A stretch of DNA of 32,722 nucleotides, from contig CADCII010000035.1 of NCBI GenBank assembly GCA_902801515.1, positions 1 through 32,722 on the forward strand. The letters are read 5' to 3'. A program made the position numbers and the translations under genes. The notes beneath the pieces are model-generated. The model was not told where the DNA came from. It ran no database searches and was given only the letters and a program-made list of their open reading frames with translations. Shown piece after piece: positions 15,204 to 23,342 of the stretch (positions are counted from its first letter, which is position 1; each line of letters begins with the position of its first letter). The stretch is from an uncultured Lachnospiraceae bacterium (GTDB lineage: Bacteria > Bacillota > Clostridia > Lachnospirales > Lachnospiraceae).

Positions 15204-16574
15204 TCAGAAGCCTTCATTGCCGAAGATGTCAGAGTCGCCGAATATCTCATCAAAGGGATCGTGTCCGAAGACATCTTCCGGATCCTGCTGCTCTTCATCA
15301 CTGTCTTTCTCATCCGGCACAGACGGTTCCTGCGTCTGGTTCTTCACATCTTCCGAACCCTCTTCCAGTGTAATCTCGACCTTCTGTTCCTCATAGCCCC
15401 CGCCTGAGCCTCTCATGATCTTCACTTCAACAGTCTCGCCCGGAGCATAATAGTTGATCTGGCGAAGGAGTGCCTCCTGGGAATCAATGGTGATACCGTC
15501 AAAACCGACGATGATATCGCCCTGCTGAAGTCCTGCTTTTTCACCTGCGGAGTCTTTTGCTACTTCATATACATAAGCGCCTTCCGGAATCCCGTAATAC
15601 TCACTTGCCTCGGCAGAGACGCCTACAACTGTAACACCCATGTAACCATGATTTTCAACAACGTCTCTGGTTTCACGGTTGATCAGTTCCTGGAGAACCG
15701 GAATTGCTGTGCTGATCGGGATTGCATAGCCCATATTGTCGCCGCTCAGATATCCCGCATTAAAGATACCGATCACTTCGCCATTGGCATTCACAACAGC
15801 TCCGCCGCTCTGTCCCTGGTTGGCGGCACCGTCTGTCTGGAATTCTGTGAATGTAGAACCGTCTTCTACCATAATCTCTACATTCAGTGCACTGATGATT
15901 CCTGATGTTACAGAGATTCCTTCTCCAAGAGAATTACCGATTGTGATGGCTGTCTGTCCGACTTTCAGCTTGTCAGAGCTGCCAAGCACTGCGATCTTCA
16001 GCTGGCTCAGAACCTCCTCGTTGATATCATCCAGGTCAACAGCGATAACTGCAAGGTCTGTCTTGCTGTCGGTACCCTTGACCTTGGCGGGAGCAATTGC
16101 GTCATCCGGATCCTCAGTGTCTATAGAAAATGCGACCGTCACTTCTGTAGAAGACTCCACAACATGATTGTTGGTCGCGATCAGAAGTTCATCATCATCC
16201 TGCGCGATGATAAATCCGCTCGCCGCGCCTTCCATTTCAACTGCCTGAGATTCTCCGAAGAAGGTCTCAACTTCCTGAACACTCTTCTCGGTAACCGTTA
16301 CGATCGAAGGCATAACCGCTTCGACAACTCCGGATACATCAATGGCTGTGATCACTGCGTCAGATGCATTGGTCGTCTCCAGCTGAGCATATTCCTTCTT
16401 CTTCTCAGTCTCCGGCGCCTCTGTCTCCAAAACAGCATCTGCTTCCGTCTCTGTGAGGGCAAGACTTGTCTCCTTGTCATCCGCCAGCACCGCCGGAGCT
16501 GCCTGTCCGATTACGAGCGCTCCCACAAGTACTGCACCTGTAATCCCTGCTGCTATCCTGTTTCTGTTCTTCAT
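15204..16574 (-). CDS. htrA: HtrA/DegP-like secreted serine protease with PDZ domain
   Basis: The 456-residue protein has a signal peptide or N-terminal membrane anchor (about 8-31, possible cleavage after VLA), a Glu/Thr-rich linker, a trypsin-like domain with His137 (TNNHVVE), Asp173 (KTDLAVI) and Ser256 (NQGQSGGAV), and a PDZ domain (about 310-400). The serine motif normally reads GNSGG; here Asn is Gln, while the catalytic Ser is kept. An acidic tail of about 50 residues with repeated Asp/Phe patches (DPEDVFGHDPFDEIFGDSD) ends the chain. HtrA proteins degrade misfolded proteins outside the membrane. AGAAAGGGG precedes the ATG by 8 bases. It is followed by the smpB promoter and stands apart from apbE upstream by 142 bases without a clear promoter match. 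Confidence 0.93.
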   Translation of the reverse strand: MKNRNRIAAGITGAVLVGALVIGQAAPAVLADDKETSLALTETEADAVLETEAPETEKKKEYAQLETTNASDAVITAIDVSGVVEAVMPSIVTVTEKSVQEVETFFGESQAVEMEGAASGFIIAQDDDELLIATNNHVVESSTEVTVAFSIDTEDPDDAIAPAKVKGTDSKTDLAVIAVDLDDINEEVLSQLKIAVLGSSDKLKVGQTAITIGNSLGEGISVTSGIISALNVEIMVEDGSTFTEFQTDGAANQGQSGGAVVNANGEVIGIFNAGYLSGDNMGYAIPISTAIPVLQELINRETRDVVENHGYMGVTVVGVSAEASEYYGIPEGAYVYEVAKDSAGEKAGLQQGDIIVGFDGITIDSQEALLRQINYYAPGETVEVKIMRGSGGGYEEQKVEITLEEGSEDVKNQTQEPSVPDEKDSDEEQQDPEDVFGHDPFDEIFGDSDIFGNEGF

Positions 16575-16716
16575 CTCGAAAACCCCTTTCTAAAGCAATA
16601 CGACTGTGTTTTATTGCCTCTCATCAATTCGTTAGTCACAGAATAAAGCCGGATTGTGTCGTAACTGTGAAATCAATTCTCATAATTTGTGAACAGTTTT
16701 TCATTTTGAAGTAGTT

Positions 16717-17814
16717 TCAGCCCTCAGGATAAATCTCATACTTAAGCTCTGATGAGAATATGCCATCCAGTCCGCGTGTGACAGTTATCTTTCCATCCTC
16801 CTCAACAAGGATCACGTCAAATGAATCACTGTGCGTTTCCCAGTATTCCAGAGCCTTCTCTTTCCCCATCACAAAAAGCGAGGTTGAAAGTGCGTCAGCA
16901 AGACAGCCGTCTCTGCTCACGATCGTTACACTGATAAGACCGCTGTCTGCAGGCATGCCCGTACCGGGATCAAGAATGTGGTGATAGGTGATTCCGTCTT
17001 TTTCAAAATATCTTTCATATCCCCCGGATGTGATCACTGCCAGGTCAGAAGCCTGGACGATACCGGTCAGTTCTGATCCTAAAAGAGCAGGAACTGAAGG
17101 ATCCGGATTCCGTATCCCCACTCTCCATGCCGAGCCGTCTGCCTTGGTGCGGTACGTTTCGACATTTCCTCCAAGAGAGACAATTCCGCCGTCGACTCCG
17201 TATTCTTCAAATATCTCCATGGCCCTGTCAGAAGTGTACCCCTTGGCAATTCCGCCCAGATCGATCTGCACATTCTCAGGAAGTGAGCAGGCGCCGTCCA
17301 TATCCATGTCAAGCGCCGATACATCCACATACCGCAACAGTTCACTCCGTCTCTTGTCAGACGGAACCTTATAGTCGCCAGTTGTAAATCCCCACTCCTG
17401 CATCAGGGGAAAGATCGTGATATCAAAAGCTCCTTCTGTATCAGTCCCGATCTGAATGGCTCTTTCAAGAATACTGCGGGTATCCTCACTCAGTTCAACA
17501 CTCTCATGCCTGTTCAGCCGGGCAACTTCACTGTCTTCATTTCCGACACTCCACAGGTCATCCAGCCTGCGGATCTCCTCCAGCGATGCATCCACAGCTT
17601 CCCGTGCTGCTTCGCCGGACGCCGATATCGACATATAGGTGTCCATCGCGAATATCTCTTCCGATACGGTCGGAAGATCCTTCGCCAGGATTACATGAGC
17701 GCCGGGCAGAAACTGCGCGGACAGAAGACATGCAGACATCATGCCTGCCACCAGAGCCTTCAGCGCAGTGCGCCGCAATCTATACTGATATGGAAAATGA
17801 ACTGTGCCTGCCAT
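16717..17814 (-). CDS. apbE: FAD:protein FMN transferase (ApbE)
   Basis: The 365-residue enzyme moves FMN from FAD onto a Ser/Thr of partner flavoproteins, outside the membrane. A signal segment (about 17-44, hydrophobic after RLRRTALK) supports export. Family blocks are visible: MDTYMSISASG near the mature start, FDITIFPLMQEWGF, VQIDLGGIAKGYTSDRA, SLGGN, TSGGYERYF, HHILDPGTGMPAD and the metal-site ADALSTSLFVMG. AAGGAG precedes the ATG by 6 bases. It is the last gene of a three-gene unit with the NusG-domain-II and Gx proteins (12-base gap to the Gx stop). No FMN-binding partner protein is in this window, so its target must be elsewhere. Confidence 0.94.
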   Translation of the reverse strand: MAGTVHFPYQYRLRRTALKALVAGMMSACLLSAQFLPGAHVILAKDLPTVSEEIFAMDTYMSISASGEAAREAVDASLEEIRRLDDLWSVGNEDSEVARLNRHESVELSEDTRSILERAIQIGTDTEGAFDITIFPLMQEWGFTTGDYKVPSDKRRSELLRYVDVSALDMDMDGACSLPENVQIDLGGIAKGYTSDRAMEIFEEYGVDGGIVSLGGNVETYRTKADGSAWRVGIRNPDPSVPALLGSELTGIVQASDLAVITSGGYERYFEKDGITYHHILDPGTGMPADSGLISVTIVSRDGCLADALSTSLFVMGKEKALEYWETHSDSFDVILVEEDGKITVTRGLDGIFSSELKYEIYPEG

Positions 17815-17825
17815 AGATGCTCCTT

Positions 17826-18380
17826 TTATCTTCCAAAGCTGTCAGGAAGTCTTCTTACGATCTGCGCGCTGATCAGACCGATCACCGCTCCGGCGGCAAT
17901 GCCGCTGATCCAGAGTACCGGCAGATACCATGTCACATAGCCGCTCCCAAGAACCAGTATGGCGACTATGATCTGGCCGACATTGTGAAAGACTCCGCCG
18001 GTGATGCTGACGGTGACCATATGAAATCTGCCGGACCGCTTCAGCACAAGCATGACCAAAAAACTCAGCATCCCGCCCGCCAGGCTGTATACGACAGAAA
18101 ACATGTTGCCGAACGTCAGTCCTGCAAGCAGGATCCTCACTATATTGATCAGGAGCGCGTCCGGAGCACTCAGCCTGTACAGCGCGATCAATACTACAAG
18201 ATTCGTCAGTCCCAGCTTCATGCCCGGAACCGCGAAAAATACCGGTATGCGGGATTCCACCCAGGACAGGACCAGGGCCAGGGCGATCAGCAGTCCTCTG
18301 AGAGCGATGCGGGAAGACAGCCCGGTATCCTTATCATGAGATGCGGACGGACGGGCATCCTTATCCTGATATGACATCAT
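17826..18380 (-). CDS. Gx transporter family membrane protein (Hpre_diP_synt_I type)
   Basis: The 184-residue protein has five or six membrane segments after a polar N-terminus of about 25 residues. The family blocks are ALVLSWVESRIP, PGMKLGLTNLVVLIALY and SLAGGMLSFLVM. The family is often labelled heptaprenyl diphosphate synthase component I, but it is an ECF-like membrane protein of unproven substrate. The ATG at 18380 is chosen because GGAGGAAG stands 6 bases upstream; it overlaps the end of the NusG-domain gene by 20 bases. From memory, the Listeria extracellular electron transfer locus has the same pairing (EetA NusG-type, EetB Gx-type) near an ApbE enzyme, so a role in flavin- or quinone-linked electron export is a reasonable inference. 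Confidence 0.85.
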   Translation of the reverse strand: MMSYQDKDARPSASHDKDTGLSSRIALRGLLIALALVLSWVESRIPVFFAVPGMKLGLTNLVVLIALYRLSAPDALLINIVRILLAGLTFGNMFSVVYSLAGGMLSFLVMLVLKRSGRFHMVTVSITGGVFHNVGQIIVAILVLGSGYVTWYLPVLWISGIAAGAVIGLISAQIVRRLPDSFGR

Positions 18381-18729
18381 AAGGCACTTCCTCCATCGCT
18401 CCCGTAATCTCGACAACTACTTCATTGGGAAGGCAGATGATACTCTCTCCCTGTCTGCTCACTTTACCCTGATGCACGCAGAGAAGATCAGGGCAGCTTG
18501 CCTCTGTTACTGAGGCTTTTCCATCCTGTATCTGAAGAAGATTGGTTCCTCCATCCCTGCCATGTATCTCCACAGTCTGATCCATCGTCAGGTCATAGGA
18601 TCCATATTCCTCTCCGCTTACACGAACCACTGCCCTCGCGCCTTCGGCGCGGTTGAATCTGAAGAAGACAAATAACATTGCTCCGACTGCAAACAGCGCA
18701 GCCAGCAGCATGATATCTCTTTTCCCCAT
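18361..18729 (-). CDS. NusG-domain-II membrane-anchored protein
   Basis: From the ATG at 18729 (TGAGGAA about 5 bases upstream) the protein has 122 residues: one membrane anchor (about 4-23, IMLLAALFAVGAMLFVFF), then an outside domain of the NusG-domain-II type with EASCPDLLCVHQGKVSRQGESIICLPNEVVVEI as its core. The three cysteines in CPDLLC and IICLP are typical of the family. An upstream GTG at 18762 in frame is less likely. It starts the unit with the Gx transporter and ApbE. No direct function is established; location next to ApbE suggests envelope electron transfer. It is not the transcription factor NusG. Confidence 0.87.
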   Translation of the reverse strand: MGKRDIMLLAALFAVGAMLFVFFRFNRAEGARAVVRVSGEEYGSYDLTMDQTVEIHGRDGGTNLLQIQDGKASVTEASCPDLLCVHQGKVSRQGESIICLPNEVVVEITGAMEEVPYDVISG

Positions 18730-18786
18730 CGCGTTCCTCATTTTACGATATGCTCTTTCCACTCAATCATCAGTACTTTACACGAT

Positions 18787-18841
18787 GAACCCCGGACGTC
18801 CGGTGCCCTGCCTGGGGCAGCACACCATTCGTTCAGGGTTC
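18787..18841 (-). promoter_or_regulatory. Compact multi-helix leader upstream of the NusG2/Gx/ApbE unit
   Basis: An outer stem GAACCC/GGGTTC (18787-18792 with 18836-18841) encloses a perfect 12-base palindrome CCGGACGTCCGG (18792-18803) and a hairpin TGCCC/GGGCA (18804-18808 with 18815-18819). On the minus strand it lies 58-112 bases before the chosen start of the NusG-domain gene and about 45 bases after the gpmI stop. No T run follows, so it is not a standard terminator. It does not match a riboswitch consensus I know. Confidence 0.45.
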
Positions 18842-18887
18842 CTGTACTTATCATTATGATGTTTTCATTTCATGGGGATGTGCTCAT

Positions 18888-20429
18888 TTATTTCCTTACG
18901 ATCAGGCTCTTGCCCGTCATCTCTTTGGGCTGTTCCATGCCCATCATCTCGATCAGGGTCGGGATGATGTCACACAGAGCTCCGCCTTCACGGAGAGTGA
19001 AGGAAGGATCTGCATTGACAAGAATGAACGGAACCGGATTCGTAGTGTGAGCAGTCCAGGGCTCGCCGGTCTCATAGTCGACCAGCTGCTCTGCGTTGCC
19101 GTGATCTGCAGTGATGAACATCTGTCCGTCAACCTCAAGGAGAGCGTCAACTACTCTTCCGACGCAGTTGTCTACTGCTTCGATCGCCTTGATGGCTGCT
19201 TCTTCCACTCCGGTATGTCCGACCATGTCGGGATTTGCGAAGTTGGTGATGATAACGTCATACTTGCCTGACTTGATCGCCTCTACGAAACGGTCGCAGA
19301 CTTCAGGCGCACTCATCTCAGGCTGAAGGTCGTAGGTGGCAACCTTCGGGCTCTTGACAAGGATGCGGTCCTCGCCCGGATTCGGCTCTTCAACGCCGCC
19401 ATTGAAAAAGAAGGTGACATGCGCATACTTCTCTGTCTCGGCAATACGTGCCTGAGTCATGTTGTGCTGCGCGAGGAATTCGCCGAATGTCTCTGTGATC
19501 TCAACCTTCGGGAATGCGATCTCCTTGTTCGGGATCGTTACGTCATAATCGGTGAAGCATGCATAGAAGACTTTCTTTCTCGGTCCTCTGTCAAACTTAT
19601 CAAAATCATCGATGCAGAAGCAGCGGGTGATCTCTCTTGCACGGTCCGGACGGAAGTTAAAGAAGATGATAGAATCACCGTCCTGAATGGTGGTGACAGG
19701 CTTGCCGTCTTCCATGACAACAGCCGGAACCACGAACTCATCCGTTACGCCCTGCTCGTAGGAATCCTTGATTGCCTGTACGCCGGAGGTCGCCGGAACG
19801 CCTTCGCCGAGGGTGAGCGCTCTGTATGCTTTCTCCACACGCTCCCAGCGGTTGTCACGGTCCATAGCGTAATATCTTCCGGAGATCACGCCAAACTTGC
19901 CTACGCCGATCTCATCCATCTTGTCCTGCAGCTGCTGCGCGAAATCAGCGCCGCTCTCGGGCGGAGTGTCGCGGCCGTCAAGGAAAGCATGTACAAAGAC
20001 CTTGTCCAGTCCGTGTCTCTTTGCCATCTCAAGCAGAGCGTACACATGGGTATTGTGGCTGTGAACACCGCCGTCGGACAGCAGGCCGTACATATGCAGC
20101 TGGCTGTTGTTCTTCTTAACGTTTTCCATAGCCTTCACAAGGACTTCATTTTCAAAGAAATCTCCGTCCTGGATCGACTTGGTGATACGGGTCAGATCCT
20201 GATAAACGATGCGGCCTGCGCCCATGTTAAGATGTCCGACCTCGGAGTTGCCCATCTGTCCGTCCGGAAGACCGACATACAGTCCGCTGGCCTGTCCCTG
20301 CACGAACGGGTACTCTTTCATAAGACGGTCCATGACCGGCGTGGAAGCCTGTGCCACTGCATTGTGGTCCTTCCTCGGATTCAGTCCGTAGCCGTCGAGG
20401 ATCATTAAAACGGTAGGTCTTTTAGTCAT
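18888..20429 (-). CDS. gpmI: 2,3-bisphosphoglycerate-independent phosphoglycerate mutase
   Basis: The 513-residue enzyme interconverts 3- and 2-phosphoglycerate in glycolysis with two Mn ions. It has the alkaline-phosphatase fold motifs MILDGYG (metal Asp near residue 12), GNSEVGHLNMGAG with the phospho-serine, the inserted phosphotransferase domain with HAFLDGRDTPPESG and SGRYYAMDRD, and the C-terminal metal motifs NFANPDMVGHTG and ITADHGNAEQ. The length is normal. GGAAGGGGA precedes the ATG by about 6 bases. It lies 73 bases after homoserine dehydrogenase. Cytoplasmic. Confidence 0.97.
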   Translation of the reverse strand: MTKRPTVLMILDGYGLNPRKDHNAVAQASTPVMDRLMKEYPFVQGQASGLYVGLPDGQMGNSEVGHLNMGAGRIVYQDLTRITKSIQDGDFFENEVLVKAMENVKKNNSQLHMYGLLSDGGVHSHNTHVYALLEMAKRHGLDKVFVHAFLDGRDTPPESGADFAQQLQDKMDEIGVGKFGVISGRYYAMDRDNRWERVEKAYRALTLGEGVPATSGVQAIKDSYEQGVTDEFVVPAVVMEDGKPVTTIQDGDSIIFFNFRPDRAREITRCFCIDDFDKFDRGPRKKVFYACFTDYDVTIPNKEIAFPKVEITETFGEFLAQHNMTQARIAETEKYAHVTFFFNGGVEEPNPGEDRILVKSPKVATYDLQPEMSAPEVCDRFVEAIKSGKYDVIITNFANPDMVGHTGVEEAAIKAIEAVDNCVGRVVDALLEVDGQMFITADHGNAEQLVDYETGEPWTAHTTNPVPFILVNADPSFTLREGGALCDIIPTLIEMMGMEQPKEMTGKSLIVRK

Positions 20430-20502
20430 GTCTGTTCCCCTTCCATAAAATAAACAATAGACTCTGTGTATCTGTTAATACTGACAGTTTCCGCTGATCC
20501 GC

Positions 20503-21789
20503 TCAGTACACACGGATCATTGTCGCCACTTTCTTCACCACACTGCTGGAGTTCAGGATCAGCAGCGCGTCTCTGATATGTCTCTCTTTGACCTCGCTGG
20601 TAATGACAACCAGTTCCGCGTTCGAACCGATCTTGTCTCTCTGGATCACCTGCTTGATCGAAACGGAATTATTGCCGAAGATACTTGCGATCGTCGCAAG
20701 CACGCCGGGTTTGTCCTCTACCTCCAGGCGGAGGAAATAACTGGACCGGATATTGTCCATGCTCTTGATCGGAATCTTCCGGTACACATTATCCCTGGTC
20801 GATCCCTGCGAATCATATACGGTGTGGCGCGCCACTGAAAAGACGTCTCCCATGACCGCACTGGCTGTCGGCATCTCGCCGGCACCTCGTCCGTAGAACA
20901 TGACATCCTCTACAGCGTCCCCATGCACATAGACCGCATTGTAAGATCCGCTCACTGTTGCAAGAGGATGATCTTCCGGGATCAGCATCGGATGCACCCT
21001 TGCTTCGATGCCTCCCCTTGTGTTTCTGGCAAGCGCGATCAGTTTAATCACCCAGCCGAGTGCCTTGGCATAGCCGATATCCTTGGCAGTGATCTTCGTG
21101 ATTCCTTCCGTATAGACATCCTTGAAACTGACTCTTGAGTGGAAGGCAATCGTTGCCATGATCGCTATCTTACGTCCTGCGTCATATCCTTCCACATCAG
21201 CAGTCGGATCCGCCTCCGCATATCCAAGCTCTGTCGCTTCCTGCAGCGCTTCCTTATAATCCATACCCTCGTCTGTCATCTTGGAAAGGATATAGTTGGT
21301 AGTGCCGTTCACGATGCCCATAACCTGGCTGATCTCATTTGCAGACAGACTGTTTTTGAGAGGGCTGATGATCGGGATGCCGCCCGCAACAGATGCCTCA
21401 AACCGAAGCTCAACCTGGTTCTCTTCTGCGATAGCCAGCAGTTCTCCGCCGTGTTCCGCAATCAGGTCCTTATTCGCTGTGACTACGCTTTTTCCGGCCA
21501 TCAGAGCTTCACTGATATACGTATTGGCCGGTTCTATACCGCCCATCACTTCGATCACAATCCTGATCCTCGGGTCATCCAGAATATCCTGGAATGAACT
21601 GGTCAGAATGGATGGATCATCCACTTCGCTTTCGTGCTTTTTCGGATTCCGGACCAGGATCTTTCCGATTCGCAGAACCGTATTCAGTTTCTGCCGCATC
21701 TCCGGTTCCTGGGTCTTCATCACTTTGTAGACGCCGGTCCCGACTGTTCCCAGCCCCAGAAGCGCTACATACATCTCTTCGATTGCCAT
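20503..21789 (-). CDS. hom: Homoserine dehydrogenase
   Basis: The 428-residue enzyme reduces aspartate semialdehyde to homoserine for threonine and methionine synthesis. It shows a Rossmann start VALLGLGTVGTGVYKV, the VMGGIEPA and TANKDLIA blocks, VAGGIPII, GIVNGTTNYIL and the catalytic-region motif ADPTADVEGYDAGRK, and a C-terminal ACT domain (about 345-428, YFLRLEVEDKPGVLATIASIFG) that usually gives feedback control by threonine. The ATG at 21789 follows GAGGA by 5 bases; that ribosome site lies inside the alternative upstream start. A good promoter is at 21843-21872. Confidence 0.96.
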   Translation of the reverse strand: MAIEEMYVALLGLGTVGTGVYKVMKTQEPEMRQKLNTVLRIGKILVRNPKKHESEVDDPSILTSSFQDILDDPRIRIVIEVMGGIEPANTYISEALMAGKSVVTANKDLIAEHGGELLAIAEENQVELRFEASVAGGIPIISPLKNSLSANEISQVMGIVNGTTNYILSKMTDEGMDYKEALQEATELGYAEADPTADVEGYDAGRKIAIMATIAFHSRVSFKDVYTEGITKITAKDIGYAKALGWVIKLIALARNTRGGIEARVHPMLIPEDHPLATVSGSYNAVYVHGDAVEDVMFYGRGAGEMPTASAVMGDVFSVARHTVYDSQGSTRDNVYRKIPIKSMDNIRSSYFLRLEVEDKPGVLATIASIFGNNSVSIKQVIQRDKIGSNAELVVITSEVKERHIRDALLILNSSSVVKKVATMIRVY

Positions 21790-21842
21790 ATGTATCCTCA
21801 TTTCATGCTCTTTGGCATATATTCAATGTTTAGCCGCAAATC

Positions 21843-21872
21843 ATTATATACTGATTGAATCACAAAAAGCAA
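21843..21872 (-). promoter_or_regulatory. Predicted promoter of homoserine dehydrogenase
   Basis: TTGCTT (21872-21867), an 18-base spacer and TATAAT (21848-21843) form a good sigma-A promoter just after the MATE stop at 21891. It would give a leader of about 45 bases. Confidence 0.65.
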
Positions 21873-21890
21873 TGGAGAGGGCATATGTTA

Positions 21891-23291
21891 TTACTGCACA
21901 ATATTCCTCATCCACACATTTTTTCTTACAAGAACATATCCTATCACACACTTGATCAGATCCATGGCGTGCACTGCCGCGAAGATCGTGATTACACTCA
22001 GATTCGTATACCGGCTGAGTATAAATGCCGTCGGCACGCTGACCACGCACATGAAGAAGCTGTCAAAGAAGAATGTAATGATCGTCTTACCGCCTGACCT
22101 GAGTGTGAAATAAGTCGTATGCAGAAAAGCGTCTTTTGGCGTGGCGATTGCCTGTACGATCAGAAACATGGTCGCCAGATGCTTCGCCGCATCGTTGGTG
22201 TTGTAGATCTGCGGAAACAGCGGCGCGGTGATGATCAGAAAGACCATGATTGCAGCTCCTATGAGCACCGACGTGGATATGATCCATGTATCCGTCCGCT
22301 TTGCCTCCTTCATCTTCCCTGCCCCAAGCAGCTGGCCGATAATGATCGCCACAGCGTCTCCCATGGCAATGAATGCTATGTTGAATACATTGTTGATGGT
22401 ATTGGCAATGTTCTGCCCTGCGACCGCATTCAGTCCGCGCAGTGAGTATGCCTGGTTCTGCATAAAGATGCCAAGCGACCAGAGAGTCTCATTTACCAGA
22501 AGCGGAGCACCTGTAATGAAAAACTTCTTAACGGATGCTGCCGGAACCTTCAGTGTCTTATAGATGCCCTCTATGTATGTATGGGTGCTGCTGTGCCTGT
22601 GAAGCCAGATCACGATGATGGCACATTCCACCACTCTGGAGATGTCCGTGGCAATTGCAGCGCCGTAGACTCCCATCTTCGGAAATCCAAACTTTCCGTA
22701 GATCAGCAGGTAATTGAATACCAGGTTGACCAGTACAGCTGTCATCCCCGCTTTCATCGGAACCAGTGTCTCGCCGCACTCTCTCAGCGTGCTTGCATAC
22801 ACGATACCCACGAACAGGAACGGCATTCCCAGGAATATGGTATGCATATATCCCATACCGTATCTGAGAGTGGCTGCCAGGTCTCCCCCGCCTTCACTCT
22901 CATTCAGAAACAGACTGATCAGATCTTTTCCAAAAAAGAACATGATCGCGACCGCAGCTGCCGTGATGATCGCTCCCAGCCACAGTTTGTACCGGAAGGT
23001 ATTGCGGATTCCATTGTCATCTTTGTATCCGAAATACTGCGCAGTAAAGATGCCTGCGCCGCTCAGCCCCCCGAACAGGCACAGGAAATAAATGAACATG
23101 ATCTGGTTGACAATGGCTACACCGGACATCTGTTCCGTGCCCACGCGCCCGATCATGATGTTGTCCAGAAGGCTCACGAAGTTGGTGATCCCGTTCTGGA
23201 TCATAATCGGAAGGACCAGCATTATCAGAGTCCTGTAAAAGGCTCTGTCACCTATATATTTGTTATATCTTTTCTCTTTAACCGTTTCCAT
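21891..23291 (-). CDS. MATE-family efflux transporter (first of two)
   Basis: The 466-residue membrane protein has the 12-segment MATE fold with two related halves: the start MLVLPIMIQNGITNFVSLLDNIMIGRVGTEQMSGVAI, and a second half with LVNETLWSLGIFMQNQAYSLRGLNAVAGQNIANTINN. The family exports cationic drugs or metabolites with Na+ or H+; the substrate cannot be read here. It lies 51 bases downstream of a second MATE gene, most likely in the same transcript. The two proteins are clearly diverged, so this is not a recent duplication. No terminator hairpin is visible after the stop. Confidence 0.93.
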   Translation of the reverse strand: METVKEKRYNKYIGDRAFYRTLIMLVLPIMIQNGITNFVSLLDNIMIGRVGTEQMSGVAIVNQIMFIYFLCLFGGLSGAGIFTAQYFGYKDDNGIRNTFRYKLWLGAIITAAAVAIMFFFGKDLISLFLNESEGGGDLAATLRYGMGYMHTIFLGMPFLFVGIVYASTLRECGETLVPMKAGMTAVLVNLVFNYLLIYGKFGFPKMGVYGAAIATDISRVVECAIIVIWLHRHSSTHTYIEGIYKTLKVPAASVKKFFITGAPLLVNETLWSLGIFMQNQAYSLRGLNAVAGQNIANTINNVFNIAFIAMGDAVAIIIGQLLGAGKMKEAKRTDTWIISTSVLIGAAIMVFLIITAPLFPQIYNTNDAAKHLATMFLIVQAIATPKDAFLHTTYFTLRSGGKTIITFFFDSFFMCVVSVPTAFILSRYTNLSVITIFAAVHAMDLIKCVIGYVLVRKNVWMRNIVQ

Positions 23292-23342
23292 TTCCTTATG
23301 ATATTCTCCCTCTCAGGATCACTGCGTGATCCCTTCCTGAAG

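Noticed and set aside
18361-18729. Transcription factor NusG
   Set aside because: Only the domain-II type is present, behind a membrane anchor and with Cys residues; the NGN and KOW domains of true NusG are missing.
19419-20408. A 329-codon open frame on the plus strand inside gpmI
   Set aside because: It is fully antisense to a complete phosphoglycerate mutase and its translation resembles no protein family.
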